NCBI GenBank assembly: GCA_001724265.1
Contig: MEDY01000090.1
Location: 1 to 64,000, forward strand
From: Rhizaria sp. SCN 62-66
Lineage: Eukaryota; Rhizaria, unplaced
Length of the DNA: 64,000 nucleotides
Reading direction: 5' to 3'
In this document: in pieces, positions 21,996 to 32,462 of the stretch
How the letters are laid out: each line of letters opens with the position of its first letter
How positions within the stretch are numbered: the first letter of the stretch is position 1
Notes under the pieces: model-generated
Seen by the model: only the letters and a program-made list of their open reading frames with translations
Told to the model about the DNA's origin: nothing
The model's database searches: none
Program-made: the position numbers and the translations under genes

Positions 21996-24900
21996 TTAGA
22001 TGCTAAGCGACTTCAAGAACTTGGCCAATTCGCTTCCATCGTCCTCGTTCTCTTGCGCCACAGCATCAGTGTTGTTGTTGTTATCGTCGTTGTCACTGGC
22101 GTCATCAAACGTAAGCCGCCTGTTCTCCTGCTCGATCCCCTCACCATCGCCACCATTGCCTTCGTCATCAAGCTTAACCCAGTCTTCAGCGTTGCTGTTA
22201 TCATCTTCAACACCGCTATCGTTGTACACACCGCCCTTACTCGTGCACTTGTGCGGCGGCTGCTGGGCCTTGGTCGTACTGGCGGGAATCAGCCCCGCGT
22301 CCTTGTCCCTCTTGTACCGCTCCGCAAGTGCCTTCATAACAGCGCCCTGAGCCACCTTCACAGGCTTCCCACTTACACCTACGCTAGCACTCACATCTGC
22401 GTTGACGCCAGTAGTCGCTGGGATTGCCGCCCTAGTCGCAGCAGCAGCCGCGAGCTCTTTGCGCACTTGGCCCGCGTGCTGCTTGACGTACGCCGCGTAA
22501 CCCGTGAGCTCGCGTTCCTTTACAGGCGTGCCGTCATTCTTGAAGCGGCCCACAAGCATCAGCTTCCCATAGCATTTGCCACAGCGCTTTTTGTCGAGAT
22601 CGATGGATTTGCTGTGGCGCCTGTATTCAAGAGCGCACGCCACGCAACGGAACAGAAACGGCTTGTGGACCTGATAGCTATGGCAGCGCGTGACGACGAG
22701 TTTCCGGTCGTAACGAGTCGCGCGCGCGCCCCAGGCGTAGAAATAGCTGTCGTGAAAGGGACGAACCCTGTCGATGAGCCATGTCGCGACGTGGCACAGC
22801 TCGTGGCAGAGTACCGAGCGCAGGCGACTGGCGCTGTCGAGAACTTTAAGAGAAAGCTCAATGTTTGCCGTGCGACGAATGCGCTGCCCAATGCTTTCCA
22901 TACTGACACGATTTGTATTAGCGCCGACGCTAGCATTATTTCCAGTGCCAGAGCCAGTTGCAGCAGTCGCCGAGCTTGAGTTTGAGCCAGAGCACGAGGA
23001 AGTCACCGCGCTGTTGTTACCCGTAGTGTTGTTTGTCGGAGGCTTGTAGGCAGGAAAACGGGCGCGGCCGGCAGTCCTGAGAAGAGTTTTCGACCATTTG
23101 ATCGGCAAGTCATGAGGAAGCATGTTTTGGAACACACCAGCGTTGAGTTCAGCGAACATCGTCGCTGTCAAAGCCTCGCGACGACGAGAGAACGTCAGTC
23201 CAGTCACTTCCTCATAAATCTTACTCAGAGCAGGCTGACCATTTCCGGCATTGGTGCCCGTCTTGGTCGTGATGGTGTTCGTGTTAGGGTTCGGATCAGA
23301 CTTAAAGACGCGGTCAGTGGTGTTGTGCGGCTTAGATTTCGGCTGATCCTTTTGAGTTGGCGGCTTCACACGCGGCTGCGCAGGCGGCTTCACTTCAGTG
23401 CCGGTTTTGTTCTTGTCGACGTTGCGAGGCGGCTTAATTTCGGAGATAGACGGCTTGACATTTTCGCCGTCATAATCGTCGTCGTTGTGGGAGTGGTCGT
23501 GGTCATGGTTGTGGTGATGGCCAGAGTCATCATCATCGTCATAGTTGAAGAAACTGTTCTCGTTGTCAGTGTTGTTAAAGTCGCTGTTGTCAAACTCACT
23601 GTAAACACCAGAAATACCACTCTCATCACCATCAGTGACAACAAAGCTATGATCACTGTTGCCGTTGTTATCGCTGTAGGAGCGGTCGCTGCTGTTGTCA
23701 CTCTCACTCGTAGTGACGTCAAGGTACTTTGCCTTGTTCGTTGTCGTGTTCAGAGTGCTGTTGTCATCGTCGTCGTCATCGTCGTTGAGAATGCGCCGGC
23801 GGAGAGGTGTGCGACCGAACTTTTCATTGCGGCTTGACTTATCGTCATCATCGTCGTCGAGGACAAAGCGTGGCTTGCGCGCACTCGGCGGCACTAACTG
23901 ACCGTGAACAGAGTCAGTCATGCTTGTGTTGTTGTTCCTGTTGTTGCTGTTGTTGTTGTTGGAGTTGTTGTTTTTGCGTGCGAGAAGCAGTTGCTGAGTT
24001 GCAGTCACTAAGTCTAAAGCGGCTTTAGTTCGAGACTTGCGAGCGGGTGTCGCGCGGCGGATGGTACTTAGATCAAGGGAAGTACTCTTGCCCTCAGTGC
24101 GATCAGTAGACTTCGACTTTGACTTCGTCTTAAGTTGAGTCTTGGTGTCTTCGTTGTCGCTGCTGTCGCCCTCGTCGCCACCCTCACTGCTGCTGCTGCT
24201 ACTGCTAGAGCTTGAGCTTGAGCTTGAACTAGAGCTGCTGCCGCTGCCGCTGCTGCTGTCGCCAATAGTGATGACACTCGTGCTTGTTGCGTTATGCGCG
24301 TCGCTCTCACGGTCACTGTTGCTGTCAAGGGACCGACACTTATGCGGCTTAGGTGGCTTAGCTTCGGGTGCGCAAGGCGGCTTCTCTTGCGCAGGCCGGC
24401 GCGGCTTAACTTCGCTCTGTACGGGGCTGTGGAACACATCACTATCACTTTCACTGCCACTGATGCTGTCCTGCTTGTTTGCGGTAGTGTTCTTATTCGC
24501 GTTGTTGTGAGCGTAGTTGTAGTCAGAGTCTGAGGAGGATGACTCGTCAAGCAGCACTCTCTTCTTCTTCTGAACAGTATGGCCACCAGTGACTGTGACA
24601 GCATCGCTTTTTCGCTGAATCTTTGCGCTCGTGTCAGATTCTGAGTCAGGGCTTGTGTCAGAGCCAGACGAGCTAGAACTTGACGAGGATGATGACGACG
24701 ACGAAGACGAAGACTGGTCGAGGCGGCTAAACTTCGAGATCGAACCAGTGTTGCTCGGCCGCGTGGGGAGCTGGAGACCGTTGTGGTAGTTCTCTTCTTC
24801 AGCGTAATCGTCGTAGTCGCTCATGTTAACCGCCGCGCTCTTGACGTTGTTCTTACTAAGTTTGCCGGTGTTTGTGTTGTTGTTGAGAGTCGTAATGCCG

Positions 24901-25259
24901 AACGTGAACGCACCGCCGCCGCCGCTGGTACTGTCGTCCCAGTCATTGCGGCCGCCGACGGGGGTGCGAGGACGTGTAAAGACGGCAGTGGTTGTGCTAA
25001 CACCGCTTGAACCGTCGCCGTTGCCGTTGGAGCTCGTGCCAAAGGGGCCAGCGCCAGAGCCATATCCGGAGCCTGTGTTGGTGTTGCTGCGGCCGCTTGA
25101 TTTGGCGCCAAAGCCACGACCCCGGTACGGAGGCAGAGTCCGGGTGGTAGACGGGTCAGAAAGCAGTGACCGTACTCTCGCCGCAGCAAGAGACAGCGCT
25201 GAGGCGAGACCCTCTGTGTCGCGGAGACCTCGGAGCTCGTTCATCAGCTGCAGGTCCAT
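21996..25259 (-). CDS. GCNA: GCNA-type protein: acidic disordered region + SprT metalloprotease + zinc ribbon
   Basis: 1087 aa from ATG 25259 to TAA 21996. The first two thirds are disordered, with Ser/Asp/Glu tracts, Asn tracts and repeated KPP motifs. The C-terminal part is a SprT-like domain: HExxH as HELCH at residues 819-823, a third putative zinc ligand at H836 (in RPFHD), and a zinc ribbon with two CxxC pairs (CVAC, CGKC), followed by a Lys/Arg tail. This order matches GCNA/ACRC proteins, which protect the genome by proteolysing DNA-protein crosslinks in the nucleus. The frame stays open upstream to 25352, but CTTCTTAG at about 25268-25275 looks like an acceptor, so a 5' UTR intron is possible; ATG 25259 (MDLQLMNELRGL) is the best start. 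It is divergent from ARMC1. Confidence 0.85.
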   Translation of the reverse strand: MDLQLMNELRGLRDTEGLASALSLAAARVRSLLSDPSTTRTLPPYRGRGFGAKSSGRSNTNTGSGYGSGAGPFGTSSNGNGDGSSGVSTTTAVFTRPRTPVGGRNDWDDSTSGGGGAFTFGITTLNNNTNTGKLSKNNVKSAAVNMSDYDDYAEEENYHNGLQLPTRPSNTGSISKFSRLDQSSSSSSSSSSSSSSSSGSDTSPDSESDTSAKIQRKSDAVTVTGGHTVQKKKRVLLDESSSSDSDYNYAHNNANKNTTANKQDSISGSESDSDVFHSPVQSEVKPRRPAQEKPPCAPEAKPPKPHKCRSLDSNSDRESDAHNATSTSVITIGDSSSGSGSSSSSSSSSSSSSSSSSSEGGDEGDSSDNEDTKTQLKTKSKSKSTDRTEGKSTSLDLSTIRRATPARKSRTKAALDLVTATQQLLLARKNNNSNNNNSNNRNNNTSMTDSVHGQLVPPSARKPRFVLDDDDDDKSSRNEKFGRTPLRRRILNDDDDDDDNSTLNTTTNKAKYLDVTTSESDNSSDRSYSDNNGNSDHSFVVTDGDESGISGVYSEFDNSDFNNTDNENSFFNYDDDDDSGHHHNHDHDHSHNDDDYDGENVKPSISEIKPPRNVDKNKTGTEVKPPAQPRVKPPTQKDQPKSKPHNTTDRVFKSDPNPNTNTITTKTGTNAGNGQPALSKIYEEVTGLTFSRRREALTATMFAELNAGVFQNMLPHDLPIKWSKTLLRTAGRARFPAYKPPTNNTTGNNSAVTSSCSGSNSSSATAATGSGTGNNASVGANTNRVSMESIGQRIRRTANIELSLKVLDSASRLRSVLCHELCHVATWLIDRVRPFHDSYFYAWGARATRYDRKLVVTRCHSYQVHKPFLFRCVACALEYRRHSKSIDLDKKRCGKCYGKLMLVGRFKNDGTPVKERELTGYAAYVKQHAGQVRKELAAAAATRAAIPATTGVNADVSASVGVSGKPVKVAQGAVMKALAERYKRDKDAGLIPASTTKAQQPPHKCTSKGGVYNDSGVEDDNSNAEDWVKLDDEGNGGDGEGIEQENRRLTFDDASDNDDNNNNTDAVAQENEDDGSELAKFLKSLSI

Positions 25260-25974
25260 CGCGACTTCTAAGAAGCAAACAAAGCGAGCGGTTGAAATAT
25301 TTTTTAGAAAAAAAAGAAAGAAATATAGGCGGAAAATGTCGCAATCTAACATTTAGTAATAGTATATTCTAATTTGACGGTAATTGAAAAGTACTACAAC
25401 ATGTTTTTAATTCGAAGCTCGGTTGGTTGGTAAGCTGGTGCTGACCGCGAGCCGTTGCACGCGGTCGTGGTTGGCCAACGGCTAGAATTGGCGGCTGCGA
25501 TCGGTGGTCGGGGGCGTTTCAATTCAGTTCGAGTGAAAACGGGGATTGGTCTCCTGCCTTTGATGTCCGGTACTTAGAAAAGTTATAAAATGTTCATTCA
25601 CTCTTGCGCAGCGAACAAACTACTTTAAATGATAATATCTCTCAGAAGCTGCATCTACCCCTATTTCGCGTGGTGCGAAACACTTCCGTCACTCAGAGCC
25701 GTTAGTCTACTCGCCACTTCTCTTCCCTTCGCCTGATCTCCTCACCACAAAGCTATAGCGCTACGCAAACAATGTTTTCTTTTTTAAACTTGTATCTACA
25801 CCTAAGATAATTGTTTTTATTCTTGTAAGCTGACATTTCACCCCGTTATCACCCACTTTTTTGTTCCGCAATCAGCCTCCAACCTCTCCTCTTCCTCCGT
25901 CGCGGCGCCCCCTTTCCCACGCCCCGTTTCCCGCCGCTTTTCCGTTGTCGCTCCTTTTCCCGGTCCCCGACACA
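25260..25974. promoter_or_regulatory. Divergent intergenic region between GCNA-like and ARMC1-like genes
   Basis: Start codons face away from each other across 715 bp. The ARMC1 side (25870-25970) is pyrimidine-rich (CCTCTCC, CTCCTTTTCC), as expected for a leader around a transcription start. No TATA box is obvious. A T/A-rich core lies at 25760-25830. A shared bidirectional promoter is inferred from geometry only. Confidence 0.45.
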
Positions 25975-26853
25975 ATGAGCAGCAGCAAAGCTATGGCGGC
26001 GCAGATGCGCGACTTCGCCAAGTCCCCCGCTTCCCAGACTCTGATTGTCAACGATGCGAGCATGATGAAGGCTCTCGTCCAGTTCATGTCCACCACGACT
26101 GACCCTGAGATCATGCTTCTCTGCACCGAGACGTTCCACCACCTTGCTGGCAACGCCAAGTGCCGCGAGATCATCCTCAAGCGCACTGAGATCATGACGA
26201 ACCTTGAAGTTCTCGCTGTTATCAACGCTGGCGACCACGCTGAGCAGATCAGCGCCAACGCCAAGTCGGCCCTCGCACTCCTCGCTACCCCCGCTCCCGC
26301 CGCCGCCGCTGCGCCCGCGGCTGTGCGCGGCGTGCTTGGCCCCGCGTCCGCCGCGTCCGCCGCCGGCAGCAACAGCAGCGGCGCCAGTGGTAGAAACGCG
26401 AGCTCGTCGACGAGCTGGTCGTCCCAGAACCTCCGCCCCACGGGTGCCTTCGGCGGCCGCGGGTACCTGACCTCGATCTCCTTCTCCGTGCCCTCACTGC
26501 AGGGCGACGAGCAGCGCAACCAGCTCGAGAGCGTGCTTATCCACACCCGCGGTGTCGTTTCCGTCACGATTGACGTCGCGACCAAGCGTGCTCGCATTTA
26601 CACCAGTAGCAGCACCGATGAAGTCAGCTCTGCGATCATCAAGACTCTTGCGGAGAATGATTTCCCCGACGCTGCCGTTGTTGAGGTTGCCTCCAAGGAC
26701 GATGCCGCTGGTAAGAGCAAGAAGCCCGGGTATGTTGACCTCAACTCGTGCGCGAACAAGGATGCGCTGGTGCGCTATCAGCGGTCTGCAAAGAAGACTG
26801 ATAACGCTGCTGGCAACGGGTGGTTCTCCAGCGTCACCTCGTACTTCTGGTAA
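25975..26853 (+). CDS. ARMC1: ARMC1-like mitochondrial protein (armadillo + HMA-like fold)
   Basis: Single exon, 292 aa, TAA stop, close to the approximately 280 aa of animal ARMC1. Residues about 1-110 form an armadillo-type segment (MMKALVQFMSTTTDPEIMLL, then LCTETFHHLAGNAKCREIIL). A Ser/Ala linker follows at about 110-155. Residues about 160-245 resemble the heavy-metal-associated ferredoxin-like fold seen in ARMC1 (ISFSVPSLQG, LESVLIHTRGVVSVTIDVATKRA) but lack the metal-binding CxxC. ARMC1 in animals associates with mitochondrial outer-membrane/MICOS machinery; that role is transferred by homology. An in-frame upstream ATG at 25861 lies in the pyrimidine-rich leader, and MSSSKAMAAQ is the natural start. 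Confidence 0.8.
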   Translation: MSSSKAMAAQMRDFAKSPASQTLIVNDASMMKALVQFMSTTTDPEIMLLCTETFHHLAGNAKCREIILKRTEIMTNLEVLAVINAGDHAEQISANAKSALALLATPAPAAAAAPAAVRGVLGPASAASAAGSNSSGASGRNASSSTSWSSQNLRPTGAFGGRGYLTSISFSVPSLQGDEQRNQLESVLIHTRGVVSVTIDVATKRARIYTSSSTDEVSSAIIKTLAENDFPDAAVVEVASKDDAAGKSKKPGYVDLNSCANKDALVRYQRSAKKTDNAAGNGWFSSVTSYFW

Positions 26854-27938
26854 AAGCCGTATATCTCCGCGTGATATCCTTCAAACACTCGGTGTTTTAA
26901 TTCTCAGCTGAATAGGTGCGATCTGTACTCATTTTCCGAGTTTTTTAGATATGAGACATTTGGAGTGATGTGTGAGAGGGTGTTTGAGGAAGGACGAAGT
27001 TGCTTTGTTTCTGCTTTGTCTTTTAGCTCTAGCTTCGGTGAGAACAGTTGAGCAAATTGAAAACAAAGCAAAGCAAGTGAGGGCTGTTCATTTTGGTGTG
27101 CATGTGTTCCATTGTTCCGCTGTATGACACAGCGAGAACAGATATGTTTAGGTTTCTCTCGCATTTGAGTTTGCAGTAGTTGAGACACATGTGAGTCTGG
27201 AAAGAGGTTATAGAAGCACAAGCACTGTCGTGTTGTTTTAGTTACAACAGCAGCAACACCTGTGTTGGTATATCGTTCTTTTCAAGTTCGCATTCGAGCT
27301 TTCTTGTGTGACGCGTAATGTGTAATTTGCTGTATGATCACAGTCAATTTGCTATGGCTTGTCTTCAAAGACACACGTTCACTTACGAGTACGCACACTT
27401 GCTGCTTACAGCTGTAAAAAGTAAACTAGTCATTGCGAGCACACATGCACACAGGTGAACGCTTTCGCTTTCACAGAAGTTATTAGTTATAGTTACAACG
27501 GCAGATGAGCTTCGTTGCTCTCATTGTTGTTCGTGACAATTAAGAATATTAGGTAAATATGATGATATCAAAGTAAAAAGCAAATCAAAAACAAAAAATG
27601 TCGACAAAGCAAAGAAAAACACAAAGACAAAAGAAAGAGACACTAAGCGACTTTGATGATGCATGATGTTAACGAGAACGCAAGACGAGTTTCTTGTGCT
27701 GATAAGTTTCATCGCGAGCATATCATTCATTAATACACATATAAATGCAAACAAAACGACAGAGTCAAGATATATTCATATTTTAAAAGATCGTTTTTGT
27801 GTATTGAGGGCGCATCTTTGTTTGCGTGCGCGCGAGTCAACCAGTTTGCGCATACGAGAGCGCTTAAACTAATAACCCCGAATCTAAATCTCATGTTAAA
27901 ATACCTTACTTATCATACATACATCTTACGTTGCGTAT
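26854..27938. other. Convergent 3' spacer, no gene seen
   Basis: This AT-rich 1.1-kb region lies between the ends of ARMC1 (+) and ITPase (-). Only short chance frames are present. It probably holds both 3' untranslated regions. No tRNA, repeat array or hairpin stood out. Confidence 0.45.
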
Positions 27939-28652
27939 TTACTGCTTGTCAGCCGCAACCTCGCTGGCAGCAGCAGCCGCCGCCGCCTCAGCAGCCTCGG
28001 CGGCAGCAGCCTCAGCCTCGTCCGCAAGCAAAAGGTCGGGGTTCTCGGCAAGGTACTTCTTAAGCTTATCCAGCGCGCGGTAGCGGTGCGAGATGGCGTT
28101 CTTTTCCTCCTTGCTCATCTCCGCAAACGTCTTGAGCGCGCCGGTCTCGGGGTCAGCTGTTTGCTCGCTGGGCTGGAAGATCGGGTCCCAACCGAACGAG
28201 TTAGGGCCGCGCGCGGGGACAATGGTTCCAGGGCAAATGCCGGTGAATGTAACAGGCTGCTCGCCGGCGCGGCGGCAGAAGGAAAATGTGCACATCGCGT
28301 AGGCTGACTTGTCGGGAAAACCAGCGAGCATTTGGTTCAGACCATCGTGGTGAAGCTTGTCGAGAAACCACTTGATGTAGGGGCCAGGGAGGCCCTTGAG
28401 AGCGTTGAAGCAGAGACTGGTGTCTTCGACGATGACCGGGCAGTTGGCCTGCGCAGCGGCGAGACGGCACTTCTCGCGGGAGATGTCCTCAGGCTCACCC
28501 TGGAGCTCGGGAAGGTCGATCTTGAGGGATGTAAGCGAAGGCACGGCGTTGCCAAGGATCGCGGAAGTCTCCTTGAGCTTGTTGGCGTTGCCAGTGACGA
28601 AGGCGAGAGGCAGCACGCGGCGCGCAATACCGACGACGGGGGAAACGGACAT
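27939..28652 (-). CDS. ITPA: Inosine triphosphate pyrophosphatase (ITPase, HAM1/RdgB family)
   Basis: 237 aa, single exon, TAA stop. It hydrolyses ITP, dITP and XTP to the monophosphates, cleansing the nucleotide pool. Family signatures are easy to see: [11 protein letters not shown] near residue 18, [20 protein letters not shown] (about 75-94), [15 protein letters not shown] (about 109-123), FGWDPIFQP (about 152-160) and the SHRYRAL end motif (about 188-194). The core ends at about residue 203, and an Ala/Glu-rich tail of about 30 residues is added at the C-terminus. It is divergent from PIG-A across 536 bp. Confidence 0.95.
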   Translation of the reverse strand: MSVSPVVGIARRVLPLAFVTGNANKLKETSAILGNAVPSLTSLKIDLPELQGEPEDISREKCRLAAAQANCPVIVEDTSLCFNALKGLPGPYIKWFLDKLHHDGLNQMLAGFPDKSAYAMCTFSFCRRAGEQPVTFTGICPGTIVPARGPNSFGWDPIFQPSEQTADPETGALKTFAEMSKEEKNAISHRYRALDKLKKYLAENPDLLLADEAEAAAAEAAEAAAAAAASEVAADKQ

Positions 28653-29188
28653 GATAAAACGCGCGGTGGGCGAAAAATGCAGTTTCGATCAGAGGATAAG
28701 TCACGGAGCTGGTGGCAAATGTGACGCATTGCGTGGCTCCGCGAGCCGTTGCCACAGTCCCTCCACTCTCGCCTTACTTTGTCAAAGTATATCACCTTGG
28801 ATCTTCCGACAGTGAGACTGTACCCAGTATTATCTGTTTTTCATAAGTGTATTATGCTTATTTTTCTTTTTATACGATATGAGTTTGATGCTATCTCTCG
28901 CGCAGTCCCATTTCGGCAATGTGACCCGAGAGCCAAGGTCTCACAGTCGCGTCTGCCCCACATTTCCCATTTGTTCTCCATTAAAGCAGAGCCTCAACAG
29001 GTTAAATGAAGAGATAACAAAGGCAACTCCCGATTAATTTTGTTTCTTTCTTCACAGACACCCAGAGCTTTTCATATCGAAATATCCCTTCTTTTCAGTC
29101 TCTGACCCTCTCGCCAGGGACAATCTTCCCGCTCCTATACATCTATCTCCACTTTGATTCGACTTCGACTGAGTCACGACCGCTCACA
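28653..29188. promoter_or_regulatory. Divergent intergenic region between ITPase and PIG-A
   Basis: 536 bp with start codons facing apart. Pyrimidine-rich leader-like sequence precedes PIG-A (29060-29185). No recognised motif. Bidirectional promoter activity is inferred from geometry. Confidence 0.45.
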
Positions 29189-30214
29189 ATGTCACTGCCA
29201 CCTCAGTCATAGCCCTTGCTGCCACAGCAGCAGTTGCCACACCCACATCGCCCTTTGCGCATCTGTATCGTGAGCGACTTTTTCTTGCCCCGTCTCGGCG
29301 GCGTTGAGTTGCACCAATACCAGCTTGCGCAATGCTTACGTGCTCTGGGGCACTATGTCATCGTCGTCACAGGTTCTTACACGCCACCGCCGCCGCCTCA
29401 CCTGCCGTTAAACAAGGAAGTTAAACCGCCACGCGTTCCACAGGCGAAGTCACGCCATGAGGAGGTGGCAACGTATGCGGCGAAGGCGCATAACAACAGC
29501 AACAAGATCAACAATAACAACAACAACAACAACAGCAGTCACACCGACAGCAACACCAACGGCGACAACGACAGGGATGACGCTGGCGATGTCAGCGAGA
29601 TTGGTACTGAGACTGATGACTAGGACAGTGAGTTCTACGTGCCGTATAACAACGCACGACAAGGTGTTCGCTACTTAGCAGGGCTTAAGACGTACTATTG
29701 CCCCCACATCGCACTTCACAACCAGGTACTTAAAAACAAGATTTTATGGGATTTATCCACGGATATGAAACTGAGTTCAGAGTATAGTATGCAATAGTAC
29801 TTATTCATACTTTCTCTATGTGATTTATCTTCGTCAACGAACCTATGTGTTCCGTTAAGTAATATTCTATCAAGTGTTACTCACAATCACACTTCTTCTT
29901 TTGTTTTTGTTTCAATCAACAATCAAGGTATCTTTCCCGACTCTAATTGGATTTTTCCCTCTTTTTCGTGACATTCTGTTACGCGAGCGCATTGACATCG
30001 TCCACAGCCACCAAACCACGTCCCCTTTAGCTCACGAAGCGTTGTTACTGGCCGGTACAATGGGACTGAAGACTGTGTACACTGATCACTCATTGTTTGG
30101 CCTATCCTCAGTCTCGAGTATCCTCGTCAACCAGCTCATGGCGTTCACATTGACACCCGCGAGCGCTGTTATCTGCGTATCACATACGCTCAAGGAAAAC
30201 CTCGTTCTCCGTGT

Positions 30215-30254
<40 letters not shown>

Positions 30255-32041
30255 TGCAACAGCATTAACAACACAACGAGCAGCAAGAGTGATCTAAGTG
30301 CGAATGCCGTTGGTCTCAGTGCCAGCGCAGTGTTTACGATTCCAAATGCGTTGGACCATACACGTTTTATGCCTGCGCTAAGCGCTGAGAGGTGGTCTAA
30401 GGGTCGGCAGACACTTAACACCCCGGGCACCACTAAGACCGACGCAAACGACAACGTCGACAAGACCTTGGGTTTAACTGCGGTCAAGAGCTCTAGCTCC
30501 AGCTCTAGCTCCAGTTCTAAGTCGAGGACTCGTAAGGGATTGTCTCTAAACCACTCGAAGAACTCTACTGGCATCGCTAGCTCTCCTCCCTTGCTCGTGG
30601 CGCCTGCGCAACAACAACGCCCTGTGACCGTGGTAGCGTTGTCACGGCTCGTCTACCGCAAAGGTATTGACTTAGTGGCTGCCATCATCCCTCCCGTTTG
30701 CGCGGCGCGGCCGCATGTGAACTTCGTCATCGGAGGCGGCGGACCGAAAAATCACTTGCTACTCGAGATGATTCACCGGCATGGACTGCAGCAACGCGTG
30801 ACTCTGCTCGGGGAAGTGCCGCAGTCACGCGTACGCGCGGTCTTAGCGCAGGCTGATGTATTCCTGAACTGCTCGCTCACAGAGTCGTTTTGCATTGCTG
30901 TGCTGGAAGCGGTCGCAGTTGGCGCGAGGGTTGTTGCGACACGGTACGCAATCAGTAACTAAATTACACTTTTGGAGACATATATTATATTCTACGAGCC
31001 TTAAATTTAATTATATCACGAGTATATTTAAATTTTCGTTTTTTATTTAAAATATTAAAGCTAATCGTGCATATTGATTTCACCAAACACTTTTTGTTGC
31101 TGTTGAGTCTTACTCTCTTTCTTTGTTTCTGTTTGTTTGTGTGGATCTTCTATAGGGTGGGTGGTGTCGGTGAGATCTTACCAGAGGACGTGATCACGTT
31201 TTGCGCACCCAACGTCAGCGCTGTGTTGGCTGCGACACTCACGGCTGTCGATGACTGCGCCGTTGACAGCAGTGACCACTGTGCTATCCACAGCAATTAC
31301 AACAACAAGATCAACAATAACAACACTCACTTGAATGACAGCGGAAACAAGACCACGGGTCACCGTGATTCTAATAACAGCACGACTGCTGACATGAGTG
31401 ATGCCGGAGCTGACAGTGAGCAAGAAAGTGACCGCGACGGTGACGGTGGCCGGGAGCAGCGCCACAATAGCAACAGCAGTGATATCGCAACGACAAAGCT
31501 ACGTTGTAATGACTGTGAGCGTTTGCGTTTGCATGCGATTGTTGCAAAGCACTACTCGTGGCATTCAGTCGCACAGCGGACCGCCGTTGTCTACAACAAC
31601 ATCATGTTCGATAACAACGACACCGATCATAACGTTTACAGTCGAAACAACAGTACTGACGGTTGCAGCAATAGCATTGGGTCGTTTCGCCACTTTGCGC
31701 GTCGCTTGCTTGCCCTCACCGCGCTCCGAGTGCGGCTTTACTTCAAGTCATCCGGCCCCGTCGCTGGCCCGTTGTTTGCCGGTGCGGCCGCATTTGCCGC
31801 AGCCGTCGTGCTCCTGCTTGAAGTGATCTGGCCCCAGTCAGAGATTGAGCTTGTTCCTGATCAAGAGGACCAGTCTAAGGGGGTACTCAGTCGGCTGGAG
31901 AAGTGGGAGGACTGGACTATTGACACAACGTTATCTGCTGTATCACAAGCTGGATCGTTGCAGTCTCAGGCGCAGGCGCAGTCGATTGTGACGGTGGATG
32001 CTGGGGAAGAGGATGTTTTGTTGGGATTGCGTCTGAATTAA
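29189..32041 (+). CDS. PIGA: PIG-A: catalytic subunit of GPI-GlcNAc transferase
   Basis: Exons 29189-29725, 29928-30943 and 31156-32041 (TAA); 812 aa. It transfers GlcNAc to phosphatidylinositol on the ER membrane, the first step of GPI-anchor synthesis. The N-terminus has the GT4 signature [20 protein letters not shown]. Exon 1 ends in [12 protein letters not shown], exon 2 starts [20 protein letters not shown] and continues with [19 protein letters not shown] and [15 protein letters not shown]. Later come the nucleotide-sugar fold ([12 protein letters not shown]), [13 protein letters not shown] and, across the second intron, [18 protein letters not shown]-terminal hydrophobic segment (about 725-750) fits the ER membrane anchor. 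Asn/Ser-rich insertions make it much longer than human PIG-A (484 aa). Two in-frame TAG codons (29210-29212, residue 8; 29621-29623, residue 145) are sense: the second is followed in frame by the conserved block. Confidence 0.93.
29726..29927 (+). other. PIG-A intron 1
   Basis: Donor CAG|GTACTT, acceptor ATCAAG|GTATCT, 202 nt, phase 0. Splicing restores the conserved family junction [11 protein letters not shown]. This confirms that the frame carrying the TAG at 29621 is the one joined to the main catalytic exon. Confidence 0.85.
30219..30252 (+). repeat. (AGC)n Ser tract inside PIG-A
   Basis: A run of AGC/CAG triplets encodes about eleven consecutive Ser residues in a linker of the catalytic exon, next to a second Ser tract at 30489-30520. 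These tracts lie between conserved blocks and are probably surface loops. Confidence 0.8.
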
Positions 32042-32462
32042 GACAAACAACAAAGGATATATAGGCATTATTTTTAGATAGGAACCATGATTAATTAGCA
32101 TATACACCAATTTTATTTTGGAATAAATAAGATGTCAACAGGTTATGCAAGTACAATTACTCCTGACCACTAGTGTGTTTTGGTGCCTGCAACAAGCTCG
32201 CGAAAAAACTGGCTGGCCGGACCAGTCTCGAATTCCGACGGCCAAAGGGCGCTTTCGGAGTTGTCTTGTAGATCCCTTCATATCCGCACAATGCGCACAA
32301 AACACCAATATCACGGCTGATCACGAACGCATATTTGTTAATCCTTTTTTGCATATATCCAAAAAAGATATCTTGCGCCACTTTACCCGACCTTTACTCA
32401 CTCCCCCCACGCCGCACCTCTTGCCCGCTTCCTTCTTTGCGTCTTCTGTAGCCCTCTCCGCC
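32042..32462. promoter_or_regulatory. Spacer between PIG-A and p32/MAM33
   Basis: 421 bp between tandem + strand genes. The last 60 bases before the p32 start are pyrimidine-rich (CCCCCCACGCCGC, TTGCCCGCTTCC), consistent with a short leader. An in-frame ATG at 32145 would add about 106 residues of poor quality and is not favoured. Confidence 0.4.
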
